Source of the DNA: SAR202 cluster bacterium Io17-Chloro-G6
GTDB taxonomy: Bacteria; Chloroflexota; Dehalococcoidia; UBA3495
Assembly: GCA_002816585.1 (NCBI GenBank)
Contig: MUCT01000023.1
Span: 1-15,181 of the forward strand
Direction: 5' to 3'
DNA: 15,181 bases
Below, piece after piece: positions 1 through 6,927 of this stretch (the stretch's first letter is position 1; each line of letters begins with the position of its first letter). Position numbers and translations under genes: made by a program. Under the pieces are notes generated by a model. The model did not search any database. It was not told the DNA's origin and saw nothing but the letters and a program-made list of their open reading frames with translations.

Positions 1-464
1 ACTACGGCAACTCTCCCTTTGAGATTTCCACCGCCGACGTGGCCGGAAAGACCATCGTCCAGTCCACTCGGGCCGGTACTGTGGGCGTGGCGGCGGCTAC
101 CAAAGCAGATAAGATCTACCTGGGCTCCTTCGTCGTGGCCGAGGCGACGGTCAAGACAATAATACGAGAAGAACCGGATTTGGTCTCGATTATCGCCATG
201 GGAGACCGGGGCAGAATTCGCTCCGACGAGGACGAGCAGTGCGCTCTGTACCTCAGAAACCTGCTGGGAGGGCGGCGCCCTTCGGAAGAAGCGGTGCGCA
301 GCGTGGTGATGGACGGCGGTGAGACCCAAAAATTCTTCGATCCGTCCCAAACTCAGTACCACCCGGAAGACGTGGAACTGGCGTTGCGCCTAAACCGTTT
401 TCCGTTCGCAATGAAGATTAACTGGGAAGACGGGTTGCTGGTGGCGCGGAAGGTGGGGGTGTGA
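1..464 (+). CDS. comB: 2-phosphosulfolactate phosphatase, ComB family (5' end missing)
   Basis: The reading frame is open from base 3 to the TGA ending at 464; the gene begins before the window, so only about 153 C-terminal residues are visible. The GTG at 39 is internal, because coding similarity continues upstream of it (YGNSPFEIS). ComB family features seen are the GT(V)GVAAA stretch, a GSFVVAEAT segment, and the MGDRG...SDEDEQCALYL block, followed by a C-terminal FFDPSQ / NRFPFAM / GLLVARKV region. ComB is a Mg-dependent acid phosphatase that turns 2-phosphosulfolactate into sulfolactate, a step of coenzyme M synthesis in methanogens. Homologues are common in bacteria that do not make coenzyme M, where sulfolactate formation is the likely activity but the purpose is uncertain. 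It converges on the FAD oxidoreductase gene, with a paired repeat between them. Confidence 0.85.
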   Translation, partial: YGNSPFEISTADVAGKTIVQSTRAGTVGVAAATKADKIYLGSFVVAEATVKTIIREEPDLVSIIAMGDRGRIRSDEDEQCALYLRNLLGGRRPSEEAVRSVVMDGGETQKFFDPSQTQYHPEDVELALRLNRFPFAMKINWEDGLLVARKVGV

Positions 465-505
465 GAAATCTGCTCCTAAGATTCTACCAAAAACGTCAAC
501 ATCAT

Positions 506-662
506 CCGCTCGTCCTGAGCTTGTCGAAGGATCACCATCATTGGGTAAGGTTTGGCGAAAATTACCACCCATACGGGTAATTAGTATCGTCGTTGGCGCG
601 CCTGCAATAGCACCTAACACACCCTAGACATGGCAGTGGTTCGACAAGCTCACCACGAACGG
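506..662. repeat. Paired inverted-repeat element E1 (TTCGACAAGCTCA family)
   Basis: The left arm at 506-530 (CCGCTCGTCCTGAGCTTGTC then GAAGG) and the right arm at 638-662 (GGTTCGACAAGCTCACCACG then AACGG) are near-perfect reverse complements about 107 nt apart. The total length of 157 nt nearly equals that of the two homologous elements at 4077-4234 and 9551-9710, but the interior is different in sequence. It lies in the convergent spacer between comB and the FAD oxidoreductase gene. No gene was seen in 465-695. Confidence 0.8.
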
Positions 663-695
663 ACTGGTACCGCAAAGGTTCATCCGGGTAGCATC

Positions 696-1820
696 TTAGT
701 CCCTAACAAATCTTCCGGGATTTAGATGCTCAATCCCCGGTACTTCGGTCTGGCCTCTCAGGATCAGGTCCGCGAGGCCGAAGCTCATGCCGGTGCTCCA
801 CAGGATCCCTTTCCGGCCGGCGCCGGTGCCGATGTACAAGTTTTGCCAGCCTGGGGCCGCCCCTACTATGGGCAAGCCGTCGCTTGCCAAAGGCCGCAGG
901 CAAGCGGTGTGCTGGACCAACCGTGCCTCCGTCAAGCCCGGCGCCATCTTTAGCACGTCGGCCATGATACTGTCCCTAGCTTGAAGCGTGGTCTCTTCGT
1001 CGAATCCCACTTCTTCTTCGGTGGTGCCAGCCCAGGTCAAGCCGTCGGGCTTGGTTACAACGTAGCTGCCGCTCCAGTAAAGGGAGGTCTTAATGGGTCC
1101 GGCGTCGTTTTCCAGTCGCAAAATCTGGCCTTTCAGTGGACTCACCGGTATGTCCAGACCGCACCAGGCCGAAGCCTGGCCAGTCCAAGGCCCCATCGCC
1201 AAGACCACCATTCCCGCTTCTATACGTCCGCCGTCAAACGTTACGCCGGTACAGTTCTGACCTTGCGCAAGCAGTCCCGTAACACGGCGTTGCATTATTT
1301 CTGCCCCGTACTTTTCTGCGGATTGGGCAGCGGCCAGGGTGTGCCGGTAGGGCTCAACCGAGGCGGCGTTTTGCACGTGTACTCCACCCATCGAAAGCGG
1401 GCTGGCCATGGGTTCGGCCTTGACCACATCTTCCGGTTCCAACCAAGTTACGGTGAAAGCGTCCACCTTCTGTTGCCAGGCTAGGTTTTTCTTGAGTTCG
1501 CACACCGATTCCGTATCAAAGGCCAAGGTAAGGCGGTTGGTGAACTGAAACTGGTTATCCACGCCCGAGGCTTCCTTAAATTCTTGGGACAACTTGTGGT
1601 GGCGTAGCAACGACCACACGCTAAAATCCAGCAAGGGATCGGGGATGCCGGTGCCTTCCAAGGCGCCCATTTCGCCGAAAGCAAAACCAGAGGCGTGGCT
1701 ACCCACCGAATCAGCCTCCAACAGGGTGACTTTCAGTCCTTCCCTGGCAAGCAAAAATGCGGTGAGACAACCTACGATGCCTCCACCGACGACGATTGCG
1801 TCTCTTGCTCTGTCCGTCAA
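696..1820 (-). CDS. FAD-dependent oxidoreductase, DAO (D-amino acid oxidase/glycine oxidase) family
   Basis: The 374-residue protein has an N-terminal Rossmann FAD-binding motif (VVGGGIVG, residues 10-17, with the ribose-binding Glu at about 35 in VTLLEAD). It has the DAO-family C-terminal signature (RPLASDGLPIVG, about 309-320, then NLYIGTGAGRKGI). The family oxidises amines, N-methyl amino acids, D-amino acids or 2-hydroxy acids (glycine oxidase, sarcosine oxidase, DadA), using FAD bound noncovalently or covalently. The exact substrate cannot be read from the sequence. The start is TTG: AAAGGAG lies 11-12 nt upstream on the minus strand and there is no nearby in-frame ATG, so a TTG start is the best choice. 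There is no signal peptide, so it is presumably cytosolic. It lies downstream of the DinB-like gene on the same strand, 323 nt away, and is probably transcribed separately. Confidence 0.85.
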   Translation of the reverse strand: MTDRARDAIVVGGGIVGCLTAFLLAREGLKVTLLEADSVGSHASGFAFGEMGALEGTGIPDPLLDFSVWSLLRHHKLSQEFKEASGVDNQFQFTNRLTLAFDTESVCELKKNLAWQQKVDAFTVTWLEPEDVVKAEPMASPLSMGGVHVQNAASVEPYRHTLAAAQSAEKYGAEIMQRRVTGLLAQGQNCTGVTFDGGRIEAGMVVLAMGPWTGQASAWCGLDIPVSPLKGQILRLENDAGPIKTSLYWSGSYVVTKPDGLTWAGTTEEEVGFDEETTLQARDSIMADVLKMAPGLTEARLVQHTACLRPLASDGLPIVGAAPGWQNLYIGTGAGRKGILWSTGMSFGLADLILRGQTEVPGIEHLNPGRFVRD

Positions 1821-1970
1821 ATTACTGGGCGCTCCTTTAATAATCCTTGGCTCAGGTCCATAGGTGGATTGGTTGCAGGGTCATTAGCCATTATATCGAA
1901 TGATTCCCGTACTATTTCCGGCGCCACATCACCGCGAGGTGAGCGGACTGGGCCCTGCCACCATCCCTTC

Positions 1971-2015
1971 GTCCTTCCCCTTCCGCCGAAGGGCGAGCAG
2001 CGGAAGGATCAGGAC
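1971..2015. repeat. Imperfect inverted repeat (CCTTCCGC / GCGGAAGG)
   Basis: The arms CCTTCCGC (1979-1986) and GCGGAAGG (2000-2007) are perfect complements around a 13-nt loop. Flanking GTCCTTCC (1971-1978) can pair imperfectly with ATCAGGAC (2008-2015). There is no T-run on either side, so a simple intrinsic terminator is unlikely. It looks like a dispersed intergenic repeat. Confidence 0.55.
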
Positions 2016-2052
2016 AGGCCTAACCTTCCCCCGATATGTGGAAGGGACTTGT

Positions 2053-2091
2053 CCTCTCCCCTTTAAGAAGGGAGAGAGTTAGAGAGGGGGT
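2053..2091. repeat. CTCTCCC/GGGAGAG hairpin plus GAGAGTTAGAGAGGGGGT repeat
   Basis: CTCTCCC (2054-2060) pairs with GGGAGAG (2070-2076) across a short loop. The right half, 2070-2091, recurs on the opposite strand at 11734-11755 with 20 of 22 bases identical. This supports a dispersed, non-coding repeat family rather than chance. Confidence 0.6.
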
Positions 2092-2143
2092 GAAGCCGTG
2101 CGCGTAGCCCCGTCCTAGGTCCCAGCGCAATTTATTGGCTGGT

Positions 2144-2965
2144 TTATAACCCCTTAAACCATACTTCGAATTGGCGCATCAACGCTGGATCAGCGTCAAC
2201 TTTTAACCGAGGTGAAGACGAGTCGATCCTGCCGTACATATACAGCAAATAGGTGTCGCTGTCGCACCTCAGCAAGGCGTCCGCGTCTCTTGCTGACCCG
2301 GTGGAAATTTGGAACTGGCTGCCGGTGACGCTGACCTCGTGGTTGCGGTCTGGGTGGCTGTCCAGTTCAAAACGGAAGACCACCGGCGCCGGAATTGCAG
2401 GCCCCGGACGGAAGGTCATGCCCAGCCACATGGGAGCGATGTCTAATAATGCCCCGACGCTTTCGGCATCCAGGCGGCAATCGGGGTCAAAGGCAGAGCG
2501 CATATCCCAATCATGGATGGTCATCTCCTGAATTCGCAGGTCCACGTAATCTCTGGCGGTCATGTTTCCCCGTCTCATGTGCCAACAGCCCTTGTCCCAA
2601 TCCCCTGCGCCTAGAGTGTTTAGGACTCGGCCCAATTCAGAATACCTCTGGTCAAAAACAGTAAGCAACTGGTCTCCTAGAGACTGCCGAAGAGCGACGT
2701 ATTGGCGGGCGTTGTTCGCCGAGATACCCTCGGCGTCCAAGGGCACGAACCCATCCGGCGGGCCAGAGTCGCCATTTAGCCCGCGGCGCAAACTTTCCAT
2801 TTGACGTTCGGCGCCGCCAATCAAGTGGCCCAAAACGTCCCCTACTTGCCAGGCGTCGCATGCGCTGGGACGATCCCAATCTTCTTCGCTCAAATCCACC
2901 AAGAAAGTATGCATCCTTTGGGAGAGGCCTTGAATCAAATCGATGCGGTCTTGTATTTTCGCCAT
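2144..2965 (-). CDS. DinB / maleylpyruvate isomerase-type metal-binding protein (MDMPI N-terminal domain)
   Basis: The 273-residue protein consists of a four-helix DinB-like metal-binding domain (about residues 5-160) and a C-terminal SCP2-like alpha/beta domain. The three metal ligands of mycothiol-dependent maleylpyruvate isomerase (His, then Glu-x3-His) are all present: H47 in GHLIGG and E147/H151 in QEMTIHDWD. The family catalyses thiol-cofactor-dependent isomerisation or transfer; many members are uncharacterised. I chose the ATG at 2965 because GGAGGAG sits just upstream. The longer frame starting at 3010 has no ribosome binding site and would add 15 unsupported residues. It is transcribed divergently from the haloalkane dehalogenase gene. 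Whether mycothiol or another thiol (bacillithiol, none) is the partner cannot be told here. Confidence 0.75.
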   Translation of the reverse strand: MAKIQDRIDLIQGLSQRMHTFLVDLSEEDWDRPSACDAWQVGDVLGHLIGGAERQMESLRRGLNGDSGPPDGFVPLDAEGISANNARQYVALRQSLGDQLLTVFDQRYSELGRVLNTLGAGDWDKGCWHMRRGNMTARDYVDLRIQEMTIHDWDMRSAFDPDCRLDAESVGALLDIAPMWLGMTFRPGPAIPAPVVFRFELDSHPDRNHEVSVTGSQFQISTGSARDADALLRCDSDTYLLYMYGRIDSSSPRLKVDADPALMRQFEVWFKGL

Positions 2966-3075
2966 TTGCTCCTCCGGGGGTTTTAGCCCTAACATTTGGG
3001 TTTCTGCCATTTTGCGTTAAAGAGTGGCGACCCGCAACCGAATTGAGTTAAAATCCTCCGGCCTCGGACGCCAGA

Positions 3076-3100
3076 GCGGGGGCTTTGCTCGGAGCCCCGC
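3076..3100. promoter_or_regulatory. Hairpin/dyad in the divergent spacer upstream of the haloalkane dehalogenase
   Basis: GCGGGGGCT (3076-3084) and AGCCCCGC (3093-3100) form an 8-bp stem with one bulged G and an 8-nt loop. It lies in the 198-bp spacer between two divergent genes, 63 nt before the dehalogenase start. It could be a regulator binding site or a leader hairpin; that role is inferred from position only. Confidence 0.35.
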
Positions 3101-3163
3101 AATTGGGGCAGGCGAATTTCCGCTATCCGTATCTTTGTACATGGCTGTTAATGAGGTTAACTG

Positions 3164-4045
3164 ATGAATCAAGGCTCTATCTCCGTCGAGGATAATTACA
3201 CTCGTGAGCGAGTCTCGCTCCTGGACACTGAGATGGCTTATGTGGATGTCGGCCAGGGGGACCCCATCGTCTTCCTCCACGGCAACCCTACCTCCTCTTA
3301 TCTGTGGCGCAACGTGATTCCCCACTTGGAACGGTCGGCCCGTTGTCTCGCACCGGATTTGGTAGGTATGGGCAGCTCCGGAAAAACCACCAATCGGAGT
3401 TACAGGTTTACCGACCACAGCAGACACTTGGACGCTTGGTTCGACGCATTGGGATTGACGGCCAACGTAACAATTGTCGTCCACGATTGGGGGTCTGCGC
3501 TCGGTTTCTACTGGGCGCACCGGCACCCGGAACGCATTAAGGGCATAGCCTACATGGAGGCCATCGTGCGGCCTCTCACCTGGGAGACTTGGCCCGACCA
3601 AGCGCGGGGGATTTTCCAGGGCATGCGTTCCCCGGCCGGCGAGGAGATGGTGTTGGAGAAAAACGTGTTTGTGGAGCGCATATTGCCGGGAAGCATCTTG
3701 CGCGGCCTGACCGAGGAGGAACTTACCGTCTACCGCGCTCCCTACTTAGAGGCCGGCGAGTCGCGGCGACCAACTCTGACGTGGCCAAGGGAAATTCCCG
3801 TGGACGGCGAACCGGCGGACGTGGTGGAAATAGTTGGGGATTACGCCCAATGGCTGTCTACGAGCCAGATTCCCAAGCTGTTTGTTAACGCCGACCCAGG
3901 CGCAATCCTAATTGGACCGCAGCGGGAATTCTGCCGCACGTGGCCCAACCAGCAGGAAGTCACCGTGAAGGGAACCCACTTCATCCAAGAAGACTCCCCC
4001 GCCGAGATTGGCGCTGCGATTGCCCAGTGGTACTCATCGATCTAG
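3164..4045 (+). CDS. dhaA: Haloalkane dehalogenase, HLD-II (LinB/DhaA) type
   Basis: The 293-residue alpha/beta-hydrolase hydrolyses the carbon-halogen bond of haloalkanes to give alcohol, halide and a proton. Every catalytic element of the LinB/DhaA group is visible: nucleophile D108 and halide-binding W109 in [11 protein letters not shown], acid E132 in GIAYMEAI, base H272 in [10 protein letters not shown], and halide-stabilising N41 with the oxyanion-hole [12 protein letters not shown]. Long segments closely resemble my recollection of sphingomonad LinB (GEARRPTLSWPRQIP-like, LF(V)NA(D)[11 protein letters not shown]), and the D/W/E/H numbering coincides with LinB. The ATG at 3164 has GAGG 7 nt upstream. 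There is no signal peptide, so it is cytoplasmic. It stands alone on its strand and is divergent from a maleylpyruvate-isomerase-like gene. Family assignment is very secure; the natural substrate is unknown. Confidence 0.96.
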   Translation: MNQGSISVEDNYTRERVSLLDTEMAYVDVGQGDPIVFLHGNPTSSYLWRNVIPHLERSARCLAPDLVGMGSSGKTTNRSYRFTDHSRHLDAWFDALGLTANVTIVVHDWGSALGFYWAHRHPERIKGIAYMEAIVRPLTWETWPDQARGIFQGMRSPAGEEMVLEKNVFVERILPGSILRGLTEEELTVYRAPYLEAGESRRPTLTWPREIPVDGEPADVVEIVGDYAQWLSTSQIPKLFVNADPGAILIGPQREFCRTWPNQQEVTVKGTHFIQEDSPAEIGAAIAQWYSSI

Positions 4046-4076
4046 TACCTGAGCTCGGAAATCGTGGCGTGAGATT

Positions 4077-4234
4077 CCGTTCGCCCTGAGCTTGTCGAAG
4101 GGCCACCAATACCTAGGAAACTTAGGTCGAAGTAAAGGACCAACGGGACGGGGCAGACGATTGCGCTGGGCTTGCAAACGGACCAAACGTTGAGCATCAA
4201 CTTGGAGATGGTTCGACAAGCTCACCACGAACGG
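4077..4234. mobile_element. MITE-like paired repeat element E2, about 90% identical to 9551-9710
   Basis: The left arm is at 4077-4101 and the right arm at 4210-4234, inverted copies sharing the core GAGCTTGTCGAA / TTCGACAAGCTC. The interior aligns throughout with 9551-9710 (about 12 mismatches and two single-base gaps in 160 nt). It includes a small hairpin, GTTGA-GCA-TCAAC, at 4189-4201 whose stem is preserved in both copies. There is no coding capacity. Such units resemble non-autonomous REP/MITE-type elements; the mobilising enzyme is not in this window. Confidence 0.8.
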
Positions 4235-4249
4235 TAGGTGACACCTGTT

Positions 4250-4291
4250 CCGCTCATCCTGAGCTTGTCGAAGGGCTCACCGTGAGCGGAC
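4250..4291. repeat. Collapsed paired repeat element E3
   Basis: A left arm at 4250-4274 (CCGCTCATCCTGAGCTTGTC then GAAGG) is joined directly to GCTCACCGTGAGCGGAC, which matches the outer part of a right arm (GCTCACCACGAGCGG) with two changes. The interior and the inner half of the right arm are missing. It looks like a deletion derivative lying 15 nt after E2. Confidence 0.6.
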
Positions 4292-4322
4292 TAAATAAGA
4301 ATACACGACGAGGTATGCGGAT

Positions 4323-4499
4323 TTGCTCAGGTGGGGTTGTCTAATTACGGGATTATTATTCTCGCTGCTCTTCCTGGTCCTGCTGGGTTCCTGCCGGACA
4401 AGAGGGCTGCCATTCAACCAGGAGTTCTCGACCGGCCAGCCAGCAACTCATGCCGAATTCGATGCGGATAGCCCCTACGGCCCAAGATTATTGCTGTAG
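4323..4499 (+). CDS. Possible small lipoprotein (58 aa), hypothetical
   Basis: This short frame starts at TTG 4323 and ends at TAG 4497-4499. It begins with a typical lipoprotein signal: a basic residue (R3), a hydrophobic run (LITGLLFSLLFLVLLGSC) and a lipobox-like LGSC with Cys at residue 24. A 34-residue tail follows. GAGG lies about 9 nt upstream of the TTG. No family is recognised, the start codon is weak, and the 3' end overlaps the last 12 nt of the convergent yraN gene. It could equally be the remnant of a longer lipoprotein gene damaged by the adjacent repeats, or chance. Confidence 0.3.
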   Translation: MLRWGCLITGLLFSLLFLVLLGSCRTRGLPFNQEFSTGQPATHAEFDADSPYGPRLLL

Positions 4500-4868
4500 A
4501 ACGTGTTTTAAGTGGTCAATCCGTTCAACTTTGGGGATCTTGCTCCGGCCTTTTTCCAGACGCACGCTAATTAGGTCGACCCACCACTGCTTGTTCTCTT
4601 GACCGGAATTCTGAAGGTAGTCCTGGCAGGTGGCCATCAGCCGCCGGAGCTTATGTTTTGACACCGACTCCTCTGGCGTGCCGAAATTCCCCGGCCGTCG
4701 GGTCCTCACCTCAGCAAAGACCAGTTCTTCCCCGTCCATGGCCACGATGTCCACTTCCCCATATTTGCAGCGATAATTGGTGGCCACTATCTCGTAACCT
4801 TTCTCCTTTAAGAAACCTACAGCCTGTTCCTCTCCCCAGTCGCCCAATTTGGTACGGGGTGTTGGCAT
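4488..4868 (-). CDS. yraN: YraN family (UPF0102) nuclease-fold protein
   Basis: The 126-residue protein matches the usual size of the family. It has the restriction-endonuclease-like motif: KLGDWGEEQA at the N terminus, the NYRCKYGEVDIVA strand with E38 and D40, and LVFAEVRTR with E53 (the ExK/R position holding R55). The biological role is not firmly established; a role in DNA processing or recombination is assumed from the fold. I chose ATG 4868 because it lies one base after the rnhB stop codon (TAA-A-ATG), giving probable translational coupling. The longer frame from 4913 would overlap rnhB by 44 nt and adds non-family residues. The yraN-rnhB neighbourhood is common in bacteria. Confidence 0.9.
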   Translation of the reverse strand: MPTPRTKLGDWGEEQAVGFLKEKGYEIVATNYRCKYGEVDIVAMDGEELVFAEVRTRRPGNFGTPEESVSKHKLRRLMATCQDYLQNSGQENKQWWVDLISVRLEKGRSKIPKVERIDHLKHVLQQ

Positions 4869-4869
4869 T

Positions 4870-5505
4870 TTAGTCCGTGCTCCATTTCTGGACCGCATCG
4901 CGCACCGGGCCAAAGGACCGGCGGTGGATGTTGCAGGGCCCCAACTCTAGTAGCTGCGACCGGTGAAGCGCCGTAGGATAGCCTTTGTTTTGAGAAAAAT
5001 AATAGCCCGGATACATGGCGTCGGCCTTGCGCATCCAACCGTCCCGCAATACTTTGGCCACGTTGGATGCGGCGGCGATGGAATAGCTAAGACTGTCGCC
5101 CTTGACTACCGCTTGGAAGGGCAAGGGGCACTGGCGGATGGGAACGTAGTCCAGCAACAAGTGGGCGGGCTGAAATGGCAAGTCGGCCACCGCTCTCATC
5201 ATTGCCTGAATGCTGGCATGCCCAATGCCCATTTCGTCGATCTCTTCGTGACTGCACTGACCGATACCGACGGCCAGAGCGTGAAGGCGCACCGCTTGGG
5301 CCGCCGACTCCCGCCGTGATGCGGAGAGAGCCTTGCTATCATTTAGGAGATTCAACCACGGCTCTTCGCCGGATAAATCGGGCGGCAGAATGACCGCGGC
5401 GGAGACTACAGGGCCGGCTAGGGGTCCCCGCCCTACCTCGTCAACACCCGCCACCAATCGGTAGCCCCTTTGTTGGAGCCCAAGCTCCAATGATAAGTCC
5501 GGCAT
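4870..5505 (-). CDS. rnhB: Ribonuclease HII
   Basis: The 211-residue enzyme cleaves the RNA strand of RNA-DNA hybrids and removes single ribonucleotides from DNA. The four acidic metal ligands are present: D22 and E23 in AGVDEVGRGPLAG, D119 in LLLDYVP and D137 in VVKGDSLSYSIAAAS. Also seen are DSKAL (56-60), the AKVLRD helix and the C-terminal HRRSFGPV segment that contacts substrate. ATG 5505 has AGGAG four bases upstream. It is the middle gene of mnmA-rnhB-yraN; 71 nt with a large palindrome separate it from mnmA, and a single base separates it from yraN. Confidence 0.97.
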   Translation of the reverse strand: MPDLSLELGLQQRGYRLVAGVDEVGRGPLAGPVVSAAVILPPDLSGEEPWLNLLNDSKALSASRRESAAQAVRLHALAVGIGQCSHEEIDEMGIGHASIQAMMRAVADLPFQPAHLLLDYVPIRQCPLPFQAVVKGDSLSYSIAAASNVAKVLRDGWMRKADAMYPGYYFSQNKGYPTALHRSQLLELGPCNIHRRSFGPVRDAVQKWSTD

Positions 5506-5520
5506 CGGACTCCTGCCGTT

Positions 5521-5564
5521 GGGTCCGGGGAACCCTTTCTTTCAAGAAAGGGTTCCCCGGACCC
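5521..5564. repeat. Perfect palindrome, 21-bp arms, between mnmA and rnhB
   Basis: Bases 5521-5541 (beginning GGGTCCGGGGAACCC) are exactly complementary to 5544-5564, with only two bases at the centre. As RNA this would form an extremely stable hairpin in the mnmA-rnhB intercistronic region. No T-run follows on either strand, so it is not a standard intrinsic terminator. It may be a dispersed repeat, an mRNA-stabilising/processing hairpin, or an attenuation site reducing rnhB-yraN expression relative to mnmA. Confidence 0.85.
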
Positions 5565-5576
5565 CTCCTAAAGAAC

Positions 5577-6668
5577 TTAGTCCTTGGGGATGTCGCGCTC
5601 TATTATGCCGCCGCCTATAAGCACTTCGCCTTGGTAAAACACTGCTGCTTGGCCTGGGGTTATGGCCCGCTGGGGTTGGTCAAAACGGACCAGAGCGCCG
5701 TCTTTACCGGGATGGAGCGTTGCTTTGGCTTCTTCCGACTTGTAACGAATTTTGACAGTGACGTCCGCCGGGCCGACAGGCGGCTGCCCTGACACATAGT
5801 TAACCCGGGAAGTCCACATTGAATCCTGATACAGAAGCTCTTCCGGGCCGATTACCACTCGGTTGGCATCTGGTTGCAGCTTGATGACGAATTGGGGCTG
5901 CTCGTCGACTTTTGTTTGAGCCACGCCCAGACCGCGCCTCTGCCCAACGGTGAAGAACTCGATGCCCTTGTGCTGGCCAACTACCTCGCCGTCCACGTCC
6001 ACAATGTCGCCTGGCGTCGGGGTAATCCGGTCTTTGATAAATTCCTTATAGTCGCCAAAAGGTATGAAACAAATATCCTGGCTATCGGGCTTGTCGGCAT
6101 TGTCGAAGCCAGCCACAGTAGCCATGGCCCGGATAGAGTCCTTGGAATACTCGCCCACGGGCATCAGCGTGTGAGCCAATTCTTCCTGGCCCATTCCGAA
6201 CAACACGTAGGACTGGTCCTTGGTGGCGTCTAGACCCTTCTTAAGTTGCATGCCCTGAGGACCGGAAGTGATGGTGGCGTAATGGCCTGTCGCGACGTAA
6301 TTGGCTTGCAGCGCCGCCGCCCGGTTCATCAAGAAATTGAACTTAATCTTGTCGTTGCAGGCGATACAGGGATGGGGAGTCCGGCCTTTTTGGTACTCGG
6401 AGCAGAAGTAGTCAATCACATGGTCTTGGAACTCTTGTTGGACGTTGAGGACGTAGTGGGGCACGCCCAGCAAGCGGCAAACGTTCCTGGCGTCTTCCAC
6501 GTCGTCCAAAGTGCAGCAACCACGGTATTGAGGAGGCCTGTCGGCGTGCTCGAGACTAAAGAGCTTCATAGTAACGCCGACGACGTCGTAGCCCTGCTCT
6601 TGAAGGAGCAGGGCGGCAACCGAGGAGTCTACGCCGCCGCTCATTGCCACCACAACTTTTTCGGGCAT
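5577..6668 (-). CDS. mnmA: tRNA-specific 2-thiouridylase MnmA
   Basis: The 363-residue enzyme makes 2-thiouridine at the wobble position (U34) of tRNA for Lys, Glu and Gln. N-terminal PP-loop SGGVDSS (10-16) binds ATP. Further family blocks are GCCTLDDVEDA (50-60), the tRNA-binding middle region, active-site Cys104 in CIACNDKIKF, the GHYA motif (128-131), Cys200 in DSQDICFIP and the C-terminal beta-barrel (FFTVGQRRGLG onward). ATG 6668 was preferred over the longer frame from 6785: it gives the normal family length, starts right before the conserved strand, and has GAGG 11 nt upstream. It is the first gene of the mnmA-rnhB-yraN cluster, divergent from the zinc-ribbon gene. The pair C101-x-x-C104 plus C200 is notable. 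Confidence 0.96.
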   Translation of the reverse strand: MPEKVVVAMSGGVDSSVAALLLQEQGYDVVGVTMKLFSLEHADRPPQYRGCCTLDDVEDARNVCRLLGVPHYVLNVQQEFQDHVIDYFCSEYQKGRTPHPCIACNDKIKFNFLMNRAAALQANYVATGHYATITSGPQGMQLKKGLDATKDQSYVLFGMGQEELAHTLMPVGEYSKDSIRAMATVAGFDNADKPDSQDICFIPFGDYKEFIKDRITPTPGDIVDVDGEVVGQHKGIEFFTVGQRRGLGVAQTKVDEQPQFVIKLQPDANRVVIGPEELLYQDSMWTSRVNYVSGQPPVGPADVTVKIRYKSEEAKATLHPGKDGALVRFDQPQRAITPGQAAVFYQGEVLIGGGIIERDIPKD

Positions 6669-6927
6669 CAGTTCGCTAACCTCATCAAAACAGCCTAGCA
6701 CAGGCAGGAACCGAGGTTCAACCGGGTTGACGTAATTCGTTTGTTGGAACCGCTCACCTGGTTTGACACCTACAGGCGCCTCCACTAAAATCCGGCACGT
6801 CTAGCCTCAAGTAGTCAATAACTTGGATAGTTCAGTAATCATCGGCAACTTCCCGGTGAATACTACGACTGAAGTCGCGTTGATGAATCAAATTAAGCTT
6901 GAACGGTCCTTGGAATGAGGAGGATAT

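Larger units (their letters stand above)
1821..2143. other. Repeat-rich intergenic spacer without a credible gene
   Basis: This is 323 nt between the DinB-like gene and the FAD oxidoreductase gene, both on the minus strand. Short open frames here are built from low-complexity Pro/Arg/Ser-coding repeats, have no ribosome binding site and look spurious. The stretch contains two inverted-repeat units (1971-2015 and 2053-2091, listed separately). The part nearest the FAD gene (about 1821-1910) supplies its ribosome binding site and presumably its promoter, but no clear -35/-10 pair stands out. Confidence 0.6.

Noticed and set aside
1900..2082. 60-residue plus-strand frame in the repeat spacer
   Set aside because: No ribosome binding site, low-complexity repeat content and no family resemblance.
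3144..3166. Shared leader sequence ATGAGGTTA...ACTGATG before the dehalogenase and mnmA starts
   Set aside because: The similarity is about 16 bases around a weak ribosome binding site and start codon; it is too short and too constrained by function to claim as a regulatory motif.
3017..3601. 194-residue open frame on the minus strand
   Set aside because: It overlaps the strongly supported haloalkane dehalogenase gene antisense, has no recognisable family and is typical of a high-GC shadow frame.
4034..4228. Open frames containing VSLSNH and FDKLRANG peptides here and at 9531-9752
   Set aside because: They are translations of the dispersed inverted repeats, not genes.
5521..5564. Intrinsic terminator for mnmA
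   Set aside because: The stem is very strong but no T-run follows on the minus strand, and rnhB begins only 16 nt later; it is kept as a palindrome of unknown role.
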